53,683 nucleotides of DNA from Vineibacter terrae (lineage in GTDB: Bacteria; Pseudomonadota; Alphaproteobacteria; Reyranellales; Reyranellaceae). Below the pieces are notes generated by a model. It was given only the letters and a program-made list of their open reading frames with translations, searched no databases and was not told where the DNA came from. The DNA lies in NCBI RefSeq assembly GCF_008039615.1, contig NZ_VDUZ01000059.1:1-53683 (forward strand), written 5' to 3'. Of the stretch, positions 34,435 to 41,836 are shown piece by piece (position 1 is the first letter of the stretch; each line of letters starts with the position of its first letter). Made by a program: the position numbers and the translations under genes.

Positions 34435-34617
34435 TCATAGTAAATTCGTATTCCTAAATCCCGTGAGCGAGACCAGCGATTCTCCTGTACAGGCCCAGTC
34501 CCGCAATTCCTGGATGCCGATGTGATAGAGCGGCTCGCAGCCGGTGCGAGTCTGGATCAGCGCCCGCGGGACGTTCACCCTGTGTGGCGAGGCGCCCGCT
34601 CGTAGAACAGCGCCCAC
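34435..34617 (-). pseudogene. C-terminal fragment of a GFA-family gene
   Basis: Minus-strand reading gives VPRALIQTRTG-EPLYHIGIQELRDWA, nearly identical to the intact GFA gene at 35899-36387 (IPRALFQTRTGREPLYHIGIQELRDWA). It lacks the N-terminal cysteine part and diverges after the TG motif into an unrelated tail. It is a partial duplicate abutting the toxin remnant. Confidence 0.8.
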
Positions 34618-34809
34618 GGTTGGTCAGGGCGTGCAGGAAATTCGAATCAGGGACGCGGTCGGGGCATTCCGGGTCATCTACGTAGCCAAGTTCGCCGCGG
34701 CGGTTTACGTGCTGCATTGCTTCCAAAAGAAGACGCAGAAGACCAGCAAGGCGGACCTGGACGTGGCCGCGAAACGCTCCGCGACTTGGTGAAGGAGCCA
34801 GGTCGATGA
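34611..34809 (+). pseudogene. decapitated and frameshifted HigB/RelE-type toxin
   Basis: From 34611 the plus strand encodes VGQGVQEIRIRD-VGAFRVIYVAKF...AVYVLHCFQKKTQKTS, the C-terminal half of the phage Gp49-like/HigB toxin family. The N-terminal half is missing and replaced by antisense GFA sequence. A one-base deletion near 34778 truncates it at 34792. Restoring a base gives a frame ending TGA at 34807-34809, overlapping the antitoxin ATG as in intact operons. Confidence 0.75.
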
Positions 34810-35087
34810 GCAATGAACGGTTCAACAGCGTGTGGGACGCTCTTGAAGATACCCCGGCGATGGCTGAAAGCATGAAGCTGCGTTCGGTGCTGATAATTGC
34901 GCTGAAAGATCACATTGCCCGCGAGCGCCTAAGCCAATCTCAGGCGGCCGAGGTATTCGGTGTAACGCAACCGCGTGTCTCCGATCTGGTGCGTGGCAAG
35001 ATCGACCTGTTCGGGTTGGATGCTCTCGTCAATATGGCGGCCACCGCGGGCCTGCATGTTGAGATGCGCGTGCTGAAAGCTGCGTAA
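34806..35087 (+). CDS. XRE/HigA-type antitoxin
   Basis: 93 residues with a helix-turn-helix LSQSQAAEVFGVTQPRVSDLVRGKIDLFGLDAL (~40-72), the pattern of HigA-like antitoxins paired with Gp49-type toxins. Its ATG overlaps the reconstructed toxin stop (ATGA). The gene appears intact although its toxin is broken, so it is an orphan antitoxin or regulator. Confidence 0.85.
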   Translation: MSNERFNSVWDALEDTPAMAESMKLRSVLIIALKDHIARERLSQSQAAEVFGVTQPRVSDLVRGKIDLFGLDALVNMAATAGLHVEMRVLKAA

Positions 35088-35898
35088 GGAGCCCGGCGCT
35101 TCCACAGATGACAACAGCCCTCCACCCGGGGCGCATGCCGACACCCTGGCCGACGCGCTGCGCCGCGGCGGCGACAGTGGCCAGCCGCTGATCGAGACTG
35201 AGGGCTTCGCCACCGCCGCCACCTGCAAGGCCCCGGGCTGGGGCTGTGTCGTCGTCGCCTTCCAGGCTTATGGGTAAAGTTCAGCGCTTCGCTTGGGATG
35301 ACACGCGGGACGCGTGAATGCGATGGCGGAACACGAGCATGTGCAGGTGCTTTCGGCGCTGGGGGGGGCCGGCTCGCGCAGCGCACCCAGGGCGTCGCCT
35401 GTTTTCGTTCCGGCTTGTCGGACAGCCCGCCATGCGCTTTCACGGAGCCGAAACGCCGGCATGCGCCGTTCGTGACTCTATTTGTACCTTATTGAAATTA
35501 CTTGAATTTTACTCATCATCATGATATAAGAACATCTCCCAGACCACAATTGGAAGCGGCGATGAGCCAGATGGAGGCTCCACGGCACAAGCCATCTCTT
35601 GCGCGTTGGCCTGACAGCTGTCGCGGCCGGCGGGCCTGCAGAAGCTACAAGCGATGCGCCTCCCAAGGCGAGCGGCGCCGGTCGGCGCATGCCATGCCTG
35701 ATCGGTCGCGTCGGGCGGACGCTTCATGCGACCGTGCCAGCGCTTCAAGACAAGTTTCCGGTATTTCCGGTTGTTTTCCGGTATCGAGACATCGCCTTGC
35801 AAATCATTGAAGAACGTATCAAAATAATATCCGGTATTCCCGGTACGATGTTCTTCAGAATTCTGTTTCCAGATCATCGCACGGCGGCCCGCCGGCCC
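35088..35898. other. 811-bp scarred intergenic region
   Basis: A startless open stretch (about 35090-35277) encodes TLADALRRGGDSGQPLIETEG and a Cys-containing tail ending AFQAYG, then TAA. It reads like the end of a lost gene. Beyond it, GCTTGGGATGAC (35290-35301) resembles half a family A arm. An AT-rich stretch follows near 35475-35530. At 35755-35783 three copies of TTTCCGGT(A/T) occur in tandem, echoed by CCGGTATTCCCGGTA at 35831-35845. No convincing complete gene. Confidence 0.5.
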
Positions 35899-36387
35899 TC
35901 AGAACATGGGCTCGTGCTCGCGCAGGCGCTTGCGGCGCCCGGGGCGTTCCCACACCACGCCGGGAAAGCCCTTGAGCGGCACCAGCGGCACGCCTGTGTA
36001 GGCCCAGTCGCGCAGCTCCTGGATGCCGATATGATAGAGCGGCTCGCGGCCGGTGCGGGTCTGGAACAGCGCCCGCGGGATGTTCACCATGTGTGGCGAG
36101 CGCGCCCGCTCGTAGAACAGCGGCGTGCCGCATCGCCGGCAGAAGCTGCGCGTGGCGCCTGTGGCGGCGTCCTCGTAGCGGGTGATGTCGGCTTCCCCCG
36201 CCGTCACCCGGAAGCGCTTGCGCCAGCTGCCGACATAGGTGGCGTAGGCCGCGCCATGCGCCAGCCGGCTGGCCTGCGTATGGTCGTGCCACGCCCATCG
36301 CGCCGGAAAGTCGATCTCCAGGCACACGGCGCCGCAGCGGCACTGGCCAGCGACAGGCTCAGCCGTCGTCAACGTCTTGGACTTCAT
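35899..36387 (-). CDS. GFA-family (glutathione-dependent formaldehyde-activating enzyme-like) protein
   Basis: 162 residues. CRCG near the N-terminus and FCRRCGTPLFYE give two Cys pairs of the GFA zinc fold, and the middle segment TRYEDAATGATRSF is typical. The usual internal DCxxC-type pair is absent; the equivalent segment reads WAWHDHTQASRLAHG. It belongs to a variant lacking part of the canonical zinc site, so formaldehyde or glutathione chemistry should not be assumed. ATG 36387 is preferred to longer in-frame starts because homology begins there. A partial copy lies at 34435-34617. Confidence 0.82.
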   Translation of the reverse strand: MKSKTLTTAEPVAGQCRCGAVCLEIDFPARWAWHDHTQASRLAHGAAYATYVGSWRKRFRVTAGEADITRYEDAATGATRSFCRRCGTPLFYERARSPHMVNIPRALFQTRTGREPLYHIGIQELRDWAYTGVPLVPLKGFPGVVWERPGRRKRLREHEPMF

Positions 36388-36660
36388 CGATACGCATGCT
36401 CCAACGGTATGCATGTGAAGCAAAGCACACTTTTGCTCCATCATCGGCTCTATGTGGAAAAGGCCGCCGCCGGCTCGGGCGCCCGCCTTCGCGCCAATGG
36501 CGCCGTCTCCGCCGGCCCCAGCGGCATGGCGCCAAGCCGTTGTCATGACTGCAGGAAGAAACTCCCCGCTCTTGGCGCAAATCGCGCAGGCCGGTCCGGC
36601 CACACCTGTCCCCGATTTCGGCGCGAAATTCGGGACGACGCGTCGTCCCTGCCGCGAGGG

Positions 36661-37614
36661 CTAGCGCCGCCGCGGCACCGTGTTGCCCCTCCACGAGCAG
36701 AACACGTGCGTCACGGTGCCGGCCGCCCGCAGGGTGTCGCCTTCCGCCCCGAACGAGGTCGGGGTGAATCCGGGAACACCCGGCCCGGGCCGGGACTCGA
36801 CCCCACCTCGCGCCAGCAGGTCGCGGATCCGCTCGACCGGCGCCGTGGTGACGCGGCCGCGGCGTGGCGACTCCAGGATCGTGACACCGATCACGCGGCC
36901 GGCGCTATCGAAGGCCGGACCGCCGCTCAGCCCGCCCAGCGAGCCCGCGAACTCGGGCGCCCGCGCGACCTCGACCCAGACATGGCCGGGCTCGGGCGGC
37001 ATGCCGCGTTCCGGCCGCTCGATGCGGGCACGGCCGATATAGCGCGTATGCACCTGTGCCGGCCGCGATTGGGGATAGCCGACGTGATAGGCGTCGGCCC
37101 CCAGGGCCGGCGTCGTGGTCGCGGCCAGGGCAATAGCCGGCCCGGTGGTGGCGGCGCGGATCAGCGCCACGTCGGCGCTGGGATGCATGCGCACGGCGCT
37201 GGCGGCACGCCAGTCGCGGCCGTGCAGCACGAACACGGCCTTGCAGTCGTCGACGACATGCGCCGCCGTCAGCCAGAGGCCGGCCGGGTCGAGCGCGAAG
37301 GCGGTGCCCAGGCCGTCGGTGGCGCGCGGCCCGTCGCTGTTCACGGTCAGCACGAAGTCCTGGCCGCGCAGCGGCGGCGCAGGCGTCTCCGCCGACGGAT
37401 TGCGTCTAACGGGTGGCGGCAGGGGCCGCTCGGGTGTCACAGCCGGTGGTGCCGACGGCATGGGCGGCCCCGGCCGCTTCCAGTCGGGTGGCAGCGGCTT
37501 GGTCAGCTCCGGCGGCAGCGGCCGGCGGCCCTGCTCTCGCACGTGCTGCGGGATGACGGCGTAGATCGCGGCCAGGACGCCGACGATGACCAGCCAGACC
37601 AGGAAGGCGCGCAT
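36661..37614 (-). CDS. membrane-anchored trypsin-like serine protease
   Basis: 317 residues. N-terminal hydrophobic anchor (~3-21), proline-rich linker to ~85, then a chymotrypsin-fold domain. Catalytic triad: His119 in LTAAHVVDD, Asp148 in SADVALI, Ser230 in GGLSGGPAFD. Cytosolic N-terminus and periplasmic protease are inferred. No PDZ domain is seen, unlike DegP. Starts 24 bp after the DUF350 stop, probably co-transcribed. Confidence 0.88.
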   Translation of the reverse strand: MRAFLVWLVIVGVLAAIYAVIPQHVREQGRRPLPPELTKPLPPDWKRPGPPMPSAPPAVTPERPLPPPVRRNPSAETPAPPLRGQDFVLTVNSDGPRATDGLGTAFALDPAGLWLTAAHVVDDCKAVFVLHGRDWRAASAVRMHPSADVALIRAATTGPAIALAATTTPALGADAYHVGYPQSRPAQVHTRYIGRARIERPERGMPPEPGHVWVEVARAPEFAGSLGGLSGGPAFDSAGRVIGVTILESPRRGRVTTAPVERIRDLLARGGVESRPGPGVPGFTPTSFGAEGDTLRAAGTVTHVFCSWRGNTVPRRR

Positions 37615-37638
37615 CGCCGCCGTATCCCTGCCGCGACG

Positions 37639-38055
37639 TCAGCCGGCGATCGCGGCGGCGTTGATGGCCGCCACGCCCAGCATGGTGGAGCCCAGCGCCA
37701 CGGCCGCCGCCATGTCGCCGTTCTCGATGCGCCGCCCGAGGTCCTTGAAGACGAATTCCATGACGAAGAAGGTGGCGAGCTGCACGACCAGCGCCACGAT
37801 GCCCCAGACCACGATATCGGCGACGTTCACGCTGCGCGCCAGGCAGATCGCCAGCGGCAGCGCCAGGCCCAGGACGGCGGCGCCGAACGTGGTCGCGGCC
37901 GCGACATTGCCCTGGCGCATCAGGCGGGCCTCATGATGGGGCGTGACCCACATGTAGACCAGGACACCCAGCACCAGGATCGCCAGCGTCACCCCCAGAT
38001 GCAGCAGGAAGACCGGCAGCGCCTTGATGGCGCTGGCGAAGATCGCCTCGAACAT
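37639..38055 (-). CDS. DUF350 family membrane protein
   Basis: 138 residues with about four hydrophobic helices: FLLHLGVTLAILVLGVLVYMW, FGAAVLGLALPLAICLARS, VADIVVWGIVALVVQLATFFVM and VALGSTMLGVAAINAAA. The ICLARSVNVADIVVWG block identifies the family (YjfL-like). Function unknown. It precedes the serine protease in the same orientation and is divergent from the EamA gene. Confidence 0.85.
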   Translation of the reverse strand: MFEAIFASAIKALPVFLLHLGVTLAILVLGVLVYMWVTPHHEARLMRQGNVAAATTFGAAVLGLALPLAICLARSVNVADIVVWGIVALVVQLATFFVMEFVFKDLGRRIENGDMAAAVALGSTMLGVAAINAAAIAG

Positions 38056-38215
38056 AGACGCAGCCCCTCGACATCGACCGCAAGGCTCCCTTGCGTCCCC
38101 ACCGGCATGACTCTGCCGTCACGCCTGGGTACAGTCCAGCCCTGCCGGCACGGCGGTCATACCTCGCCCTGGGCGCGGACCGACAGGTGCAAGTCATCTC
38201 GCCTGGGGGCGTCTC

Positions 38216-39121
38216 GTGGAGTTGTGGATTCCGATCACGGTCGTGGCGGCCTTCCTTCAGTGCACGCGCACGGCGCTGCAGCAGAAGCTGAAGGCGCTGC
38301 TGACCACCAACGGCGCCAACTTCGTGCGCTACTTCTACGGCGCGCCGGTCTCGATCCTGATGCTGGTGCTGCTGGTCACGGTCGGCGGCCGCGCGCTGCC
38401 CGCCTGGGACTGGACCTTCGTCGCCTGGTCGACCCTGGGCGGGGTAGCCCAGATCATCGCCACGTCGCTGCTGATCTACGCCTTCGAGCTGCGCAACTTC
38501 GCCGTCGGCACCGCCTACGCCAAGAGCGAGACCGTGCAGCTGGCGCTGGTCTCGGTGCTGATCCTGGGCGAGCCCCTGGGCGCGCTGGCCTGGATCGGCA
38601 TCGTGATCAGCCTGTTCGGCGTCATCGTGCTGTCGGTCAGGGGCGACACGCGCAGCCTGCGCGAGATCGCGCTGGGCTGGATGCACAAGGCGGCGCTGGT
38701 GGGCATCGCCGCCGGCAGCCTGTTCGGCGTCGCGGCGCTGTCGATCCGGCAAGGGGCGATCCACCTGCCCAGCGGCGACTTCATGATCCGGGCCATCTTC
38801 ACCCTGGCGGTGATGAACACCCTGCAGACGCTGATCATGGGCGCGTGGCTGCTGCTGCGCGAGCCGCAGCAGATCGTCAAGGTCGCCGTGACCTGGCGCT
38901 CCTCGTCGGTGGTCGGCGTGCTGAGCGTGCTGGGCTCGGCGTGCTGGGCCATGGGCTTCGCCCTGCAGAGCGCCGCCTATATTCGCGCGCTGGGGCAGAT
39001 CGAACTGGTCTTCACCTTCATCGCCAGCCGATACATGCTGCACGAGAAGCCGACCCTGGGCGAGCTGATCGGCAGCGTGCTCGTGGTCGGCGGCGTGGTT
39101 CTCGTCTTGCTGGGACACTGA
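38216..39121 (+). CDS. EamA/DMT superfamily transporter
   Basis: 301 residues, about ten hydrophobic helices in two EamA-like halves (RYFYGAPVSILMLVLLV, ALVSVLILGEPLGALAWIGIVISLFGVIVL and the C-terminal LGQIELVFTFIASRYMLHEKPTLGELIGSVLVVGGVVLVLLG). Inner-membrane metabolite exporter or importer of unknown substrate. Starts at GTG with GGGGG upstream. Its TGA overlaps the ATG of the CoA transferase, so the two are translationally coupled and may act on one metabolite. Confidence 0.9.
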   Translation: MELWIPITVVAAFLQCTRTALQQKLKALLTTNGANFVRYFYGAPVSILMLVLLVTVGGRALPAWDWTFVAWSTLGGVAQIIATSLLIYAFELRNFAVGTAYAKSETVQLALVSVLILGEPLGALAWIGIVISLFGVIVLSVRGDTRSLREIALGWMHKAALVGIAAGSLFGVAALSIRQGAIHLPSGDFMIRAIFTLAVMNTLQTLIMGAWLLLREPQQIVKVAVTWRSSSVVGVLSVLGSACWAMGFALQSAAYIRALGQIELVFTFIASRYMLHEKPTLGELIGSVLVVGGVVLVLLGH

Positions 39122-40278
39122 TGAACATGACGGACGCTCTGGACGGTATTCGCGTGCTCGATTTCACCACCACCATCGCCGGGCCGCATTGCACGCGGTT
39201 GATGGCCGATCTGGGGGCCGACGTGATCAAGATCGAGGCGCCGGAGGGTGACCTGATGCGCACCCGTCCGCCGCTGCGCGACGGCGCCAGCGCGACGTTC
39301 GCCCACCTCAATGCCGGCAAGAAGAGCGTCGCGCTCGACCTCAAGAAGCCGGCGGCGATCGCCGCGGTGAAGCGCCTGGTGGCCGGCGCCGACGTCGTGG
39401 TGGAGAACTACCGCCCCGGTGTCATGCGCCGGCTGGGCCTCGACTACGACACGCTCAAGGCGATCAAGCCGGACCTGATCTTCTGCGCCATCTCCGGCTA
39501 CGGCCAGGACGGCCCCGGCGCCGACCGGCCGGCCTACGCCCCGGTGGTGCATGCGGCGACCGGCTACGACCTCGCCCACCTCACCTACCAGCTCGACCAC
39601 CGCGACCGGCCCGACTTCAACGGCATCTTCGTGGCCGATTTCATGGCCGGCGCCTATGCTTTCGGCGGCATCATGACGGCGCTGGTGCAGAAGCGCGCCA
39701 CCGGCCTGGGCCAGATGGTGGACCTGGCCATGTACGACGCCATGCTGGCCCTGCTGATGTCAGAGTTCCAGCGCGCGCAGTTCCCGATGGAGCTGCCGTC
39801 GCGGCCGATGTACGGGCCGGTGAAGGCCAAGGACGGCTACATCATCATCGCCACCGCCAGCGAGCGCACCTTCGTCGACCTCGCCAAGGCTGCCGGCCAC
39901 CCCGAATGGCTCGAGGACCCGCGCTTCGCGAAATACGCTGACCGGCGCAAGAACTGGGGCGCCTTCATGGACGCGTTCGAGTCCTGGTCCGGCACGGTGC
40001 CGATCGCCGAGCTGGTGCCGATCCTGGAGAAGCACAGCGTGCCGTGCTCGCCCTACCGCACCGTGAAGGAGGCGCTGGACGACCCGCAGGCCAAGCACCG
40101 CGGCATCATGGAGATGGTGCGCGACAAGGGCGGACTTTGCGGCGTGCCCAACCCGCCGTTCCGCCTGTCACAGGCCACCACGCGCGCCCGCGGCTTCACC
40201 GCCGAGCTGGGCGAGCACACCGAGGCGGTGCTGCGCGCCGCCGGGCTGAGCGATGAGGAGGTTGCCGCGGTGAAGTAG
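39121..40278 (+). CDS. CaiB/BaiF (class III) CoA transferase
   Basis: 385 residues. LDGIRVLDFTTTIAGPHCTRLMADLGADVIKIE, VENYRPGVMRRLGLDYD and ISGYGQDGP are family signatures. The candidate catalytic aspartate is D173 in GIFVADFMAGAYA. Moves CoA onto an unknown carboxylate. It overlaps the EamA gene (ATGA) and is followed by a family A palindrome, then the aminotransferase. It resembles, but is not a close copy of, the CoA transferase at 19794-20990. Confidence 0.91.
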   Translation: MNMTDALDGIRVLDFTTTIAGPHCTRLMADLGADVIKIEAPEGDLMRTRPPLRDGASATFAHLNAGKKSVALDLKKPAAIAAVKRLVAGADVVVENYRPGVMRRLGLDYDTLKAIKPDLIFCAISGYGQDGPGADRPAYAPVVHAATGYDLAHLTYQLDHRDRPDFNGIFVADFMAGAYAFGGIMTALVQKRATGLGQMVDLAMYDAMLALLMSEFQRAQFPMELPSRPMYGPVKAKDGYIIIATASERTFVDLAKAAGHPEWLEDPRFAKYADRRKNWGAFMDAFESWSGTVPIAELVPILEKHSVPCSPYRTVKEALDDPQAKHRGIMEMVRDKGGLCGVPNPPFRLSQATTRARGFTAELGEHTEAVLRAAGLSDEEVAAVK

Positions 40279-40280
40279 TC

Positions 40281-40366
40281 CGTCATCCCGAGCGCAGCGA
40301 GGGATCTCCCGCGGAAGTCGCACCATGCGTCATTTACAGGAGATCCTCGCTACGCTCGGGATGACA
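40281..40366. repeat. palindromic dispersed repeat, family A, copy 2
   Basis: CGTCATCCCGAGCGCAGCGA at the left and a complementary arm ending GCTCGGGATGAC at the right, centre variable (CGCACCATGCGTCATTTACAGG). The centre word CACCATGCGTC is shared with the copy at 52281. Located two bases after the CoA transferase stop. Confidence 0.88.
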
Positions 40367-40395
40367 GCCACGGTCGATAGGAGACGGAGGAAGCC

Positions 40396-41718
40396 ATGAA
40401 CGTCCAGGCGCGGATCAACGTGTCGCTGCAGGAGGCCCTGCGCGAGACCGAGGAGCGCTACATCGCGGCCAATCCCCTGAGCCGGGCACGGCAGGACGCG
40501 GCAGCCCGGTCGATGCCCGGCGGCAACACGCGCTCGGTGCTCTACTACAGCCCGTTCCCGGTCGCGATCGCGCAGGCTCAGGCACAGACCCTGATCGATA
40601 TCGACGGCCATCGCTATGTCGACTTCCTCGGCGAGTACACCGCCGGCCTCTACGGCCACTCGCATCCGGTGATCATGGAGGCGATCGCGCAGGCGGCGAA
40701 GGGCGGCATCGTGTTCGGCGGCCCCAACCGCGACGAGGTCGAGCTGGCGCGCCTGATGTGCGAGCGCTTCCCGTCGCTGGATCTCGTGCGCTTCACCAAT
40801 TCCGGCACCGAGTCGAATCTGATGGCGCTGGTGACGGCCCGCGCCCATACCGGCCGCAGCCATATCATGGTGATGGAAGGCGCCTACCACGGCGGCGTGC
40901 TGACGTACTTCTACGGCGCCGATTTCCCGATCAACGCCCCCTTCCCTGTGGTGATGGCGAAGATCAACGACGTCGAGGGCACGCGCGCGCTGATCGGCGA
41001 CAACGCCGACAAGCTCGCCGCCATCCTGATCGAGCCGATGATCGGATCGGGCGGCGGCATCGCCGCCACGCGCGACTACCTTGCGATGCTGCGCGAGGCA
41101 GCGACGCGGCACGGCATCGTGCTGATCTTCGACGAGGTGATGACCTCGCGCATGTCCTCGGGCGGCCTGCAGAAGAAGCTGGGCATCACGCCCGACATGA
41201 CCACCTTCGGCAAGTATCTCGGCGGCGGCATGACCTTCGGCGCCTTCGGCGGCAAGCATGCGCTGATGCGGCGCTACGATCCTGCGCAGCCCGACGCCTG
41301 GCCGCATGCCGGCACCTTCAACAACAACGTGCTGACCATGGCCGCCGGCGTCGCCGGATTGAGCAAGGTGTTCACGCCGGAAGCGGCCGACCGGCTCTAC
41401 GATGACGGCGAGCGGCTGCGCGCACGCCTCAACGAGACCGGGCGCAAGCACGGCGTGCCGCTGCAGGCGACCGGCGTCGGCTCGATCGTGGTGGTCCACT
41501 GGCAGTCGACGCCGGTGGCGCAGCCGCATGACACGCAGAAGACGCCCGTCGAGGCGCGCGCCCTGTTCCATCTCAACATGCTGCAGCGCGGCTACTACAT
41601 CGCCCGCCGCGGCTTCATGGCCCTGTCGCTGGCGCTCACGCAGTCCGATCACGACGGCCTCGTCGCCGCCGTGGACGACTACTGCGGCGCCTACCGCAGC
41701 GTGCTGAGGGACCTGTGA
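40396..41718 (+). CDS. class III aminotransferase, glutamate-1-semialdehyde aminomutase-like
   Basis: 440 residues. MPGGNTRSVLYYSPFPV and DFLGEYTAGLYGHSHP resemble the GSA-aminomutase branch. RFTNSGTESNLMALVTARAHTGR binds the cofactor, LIFDEVMTSR is conserved, and K273 in TFGKYLGGGMTFGAFGG is the PLP lysine. It is not expected to be the tetrapyrrole enzyme: context is catabolic and the sequence departs from HemL. AGGAG and GGAGG lie just upstream of the ATG. Probably acts on a substrate imported by the downstream Dpp-type system. Confidence 0.9.
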   Translation: MNVQARINVSLQEALRETEERYIAANPLSRARQDAAARSMPGGNTRSVLYYSPFPVAIAQAQAQTLIDIDGHRYVDFLGEYTAGLYGHSHPVIMEAIAQAAKGGIVFGGPNRDEVELARLMCERFPSLDLVRFTNSGTESNLMALVTARAHTGRSHIMVMEGAYHGGVLTYFYGADFPINAPFPVVMAKINDVEGTRALIGDNADKLAAILIEPMIGSGGGIAATRDYLAMLREAATRHGIVLIFDEVMTSRMSSGGLQKKLGITPDMTTFGKYLGGGMTFGAFGGKHALMRRYDPAQPDAWPHAGTFNNNVLTMAAGVAGLSKVFTPEAADRLYDDGERLRARLNETGRKHGVPLQATGVGSIVVVHWQSTPVAQPHDTQKTPVEARALFHLNMLQRGYYIARRGFMALSLALTQSDHDGLVAAVDDYCGAYRSVLRDL

Positions 41719-41729
41719 TGTCTCTTTTC

Positions 41730-41833
41730 GGACCGCGCGCGTCCACGCGCGCACTCGCCCGCAGCGACAGCGGAGGGCTACTTTGCCGGCGGTTGACGCT
41801 GCAGACCGAGGCGCGCGTGGACGCGCGCGGTCC
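41730..41833. repeat. palindromic repeat, family B, copy 3, at the phosphotriesterase-family 5' end
   Basis: 104-bp element with ends GGACCGCGCGCGTCCACGCG / CGCGTGGACGCGCGCGGTCC. It ends three bases before ATG 41837 and contains GGAGGG followed by an in-frame TTG at 41783. Confidence 0.88.
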
Positions 41834-41836
41834 CAG

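Noticed and set aside
35509-35877. 122-residue minus-strand frame
   Set aside because: Mixed composition across the TTTCCGGTA repeats, no family resemblance or ribosome site.
35599-40278. 1559-residue plus-strand frame
   Set aside because: Only its last 385 residues (from 39121) are a real protein; the rest is antisense to the GFA, protease and DUF350 genes and overlaps the EamA gene.
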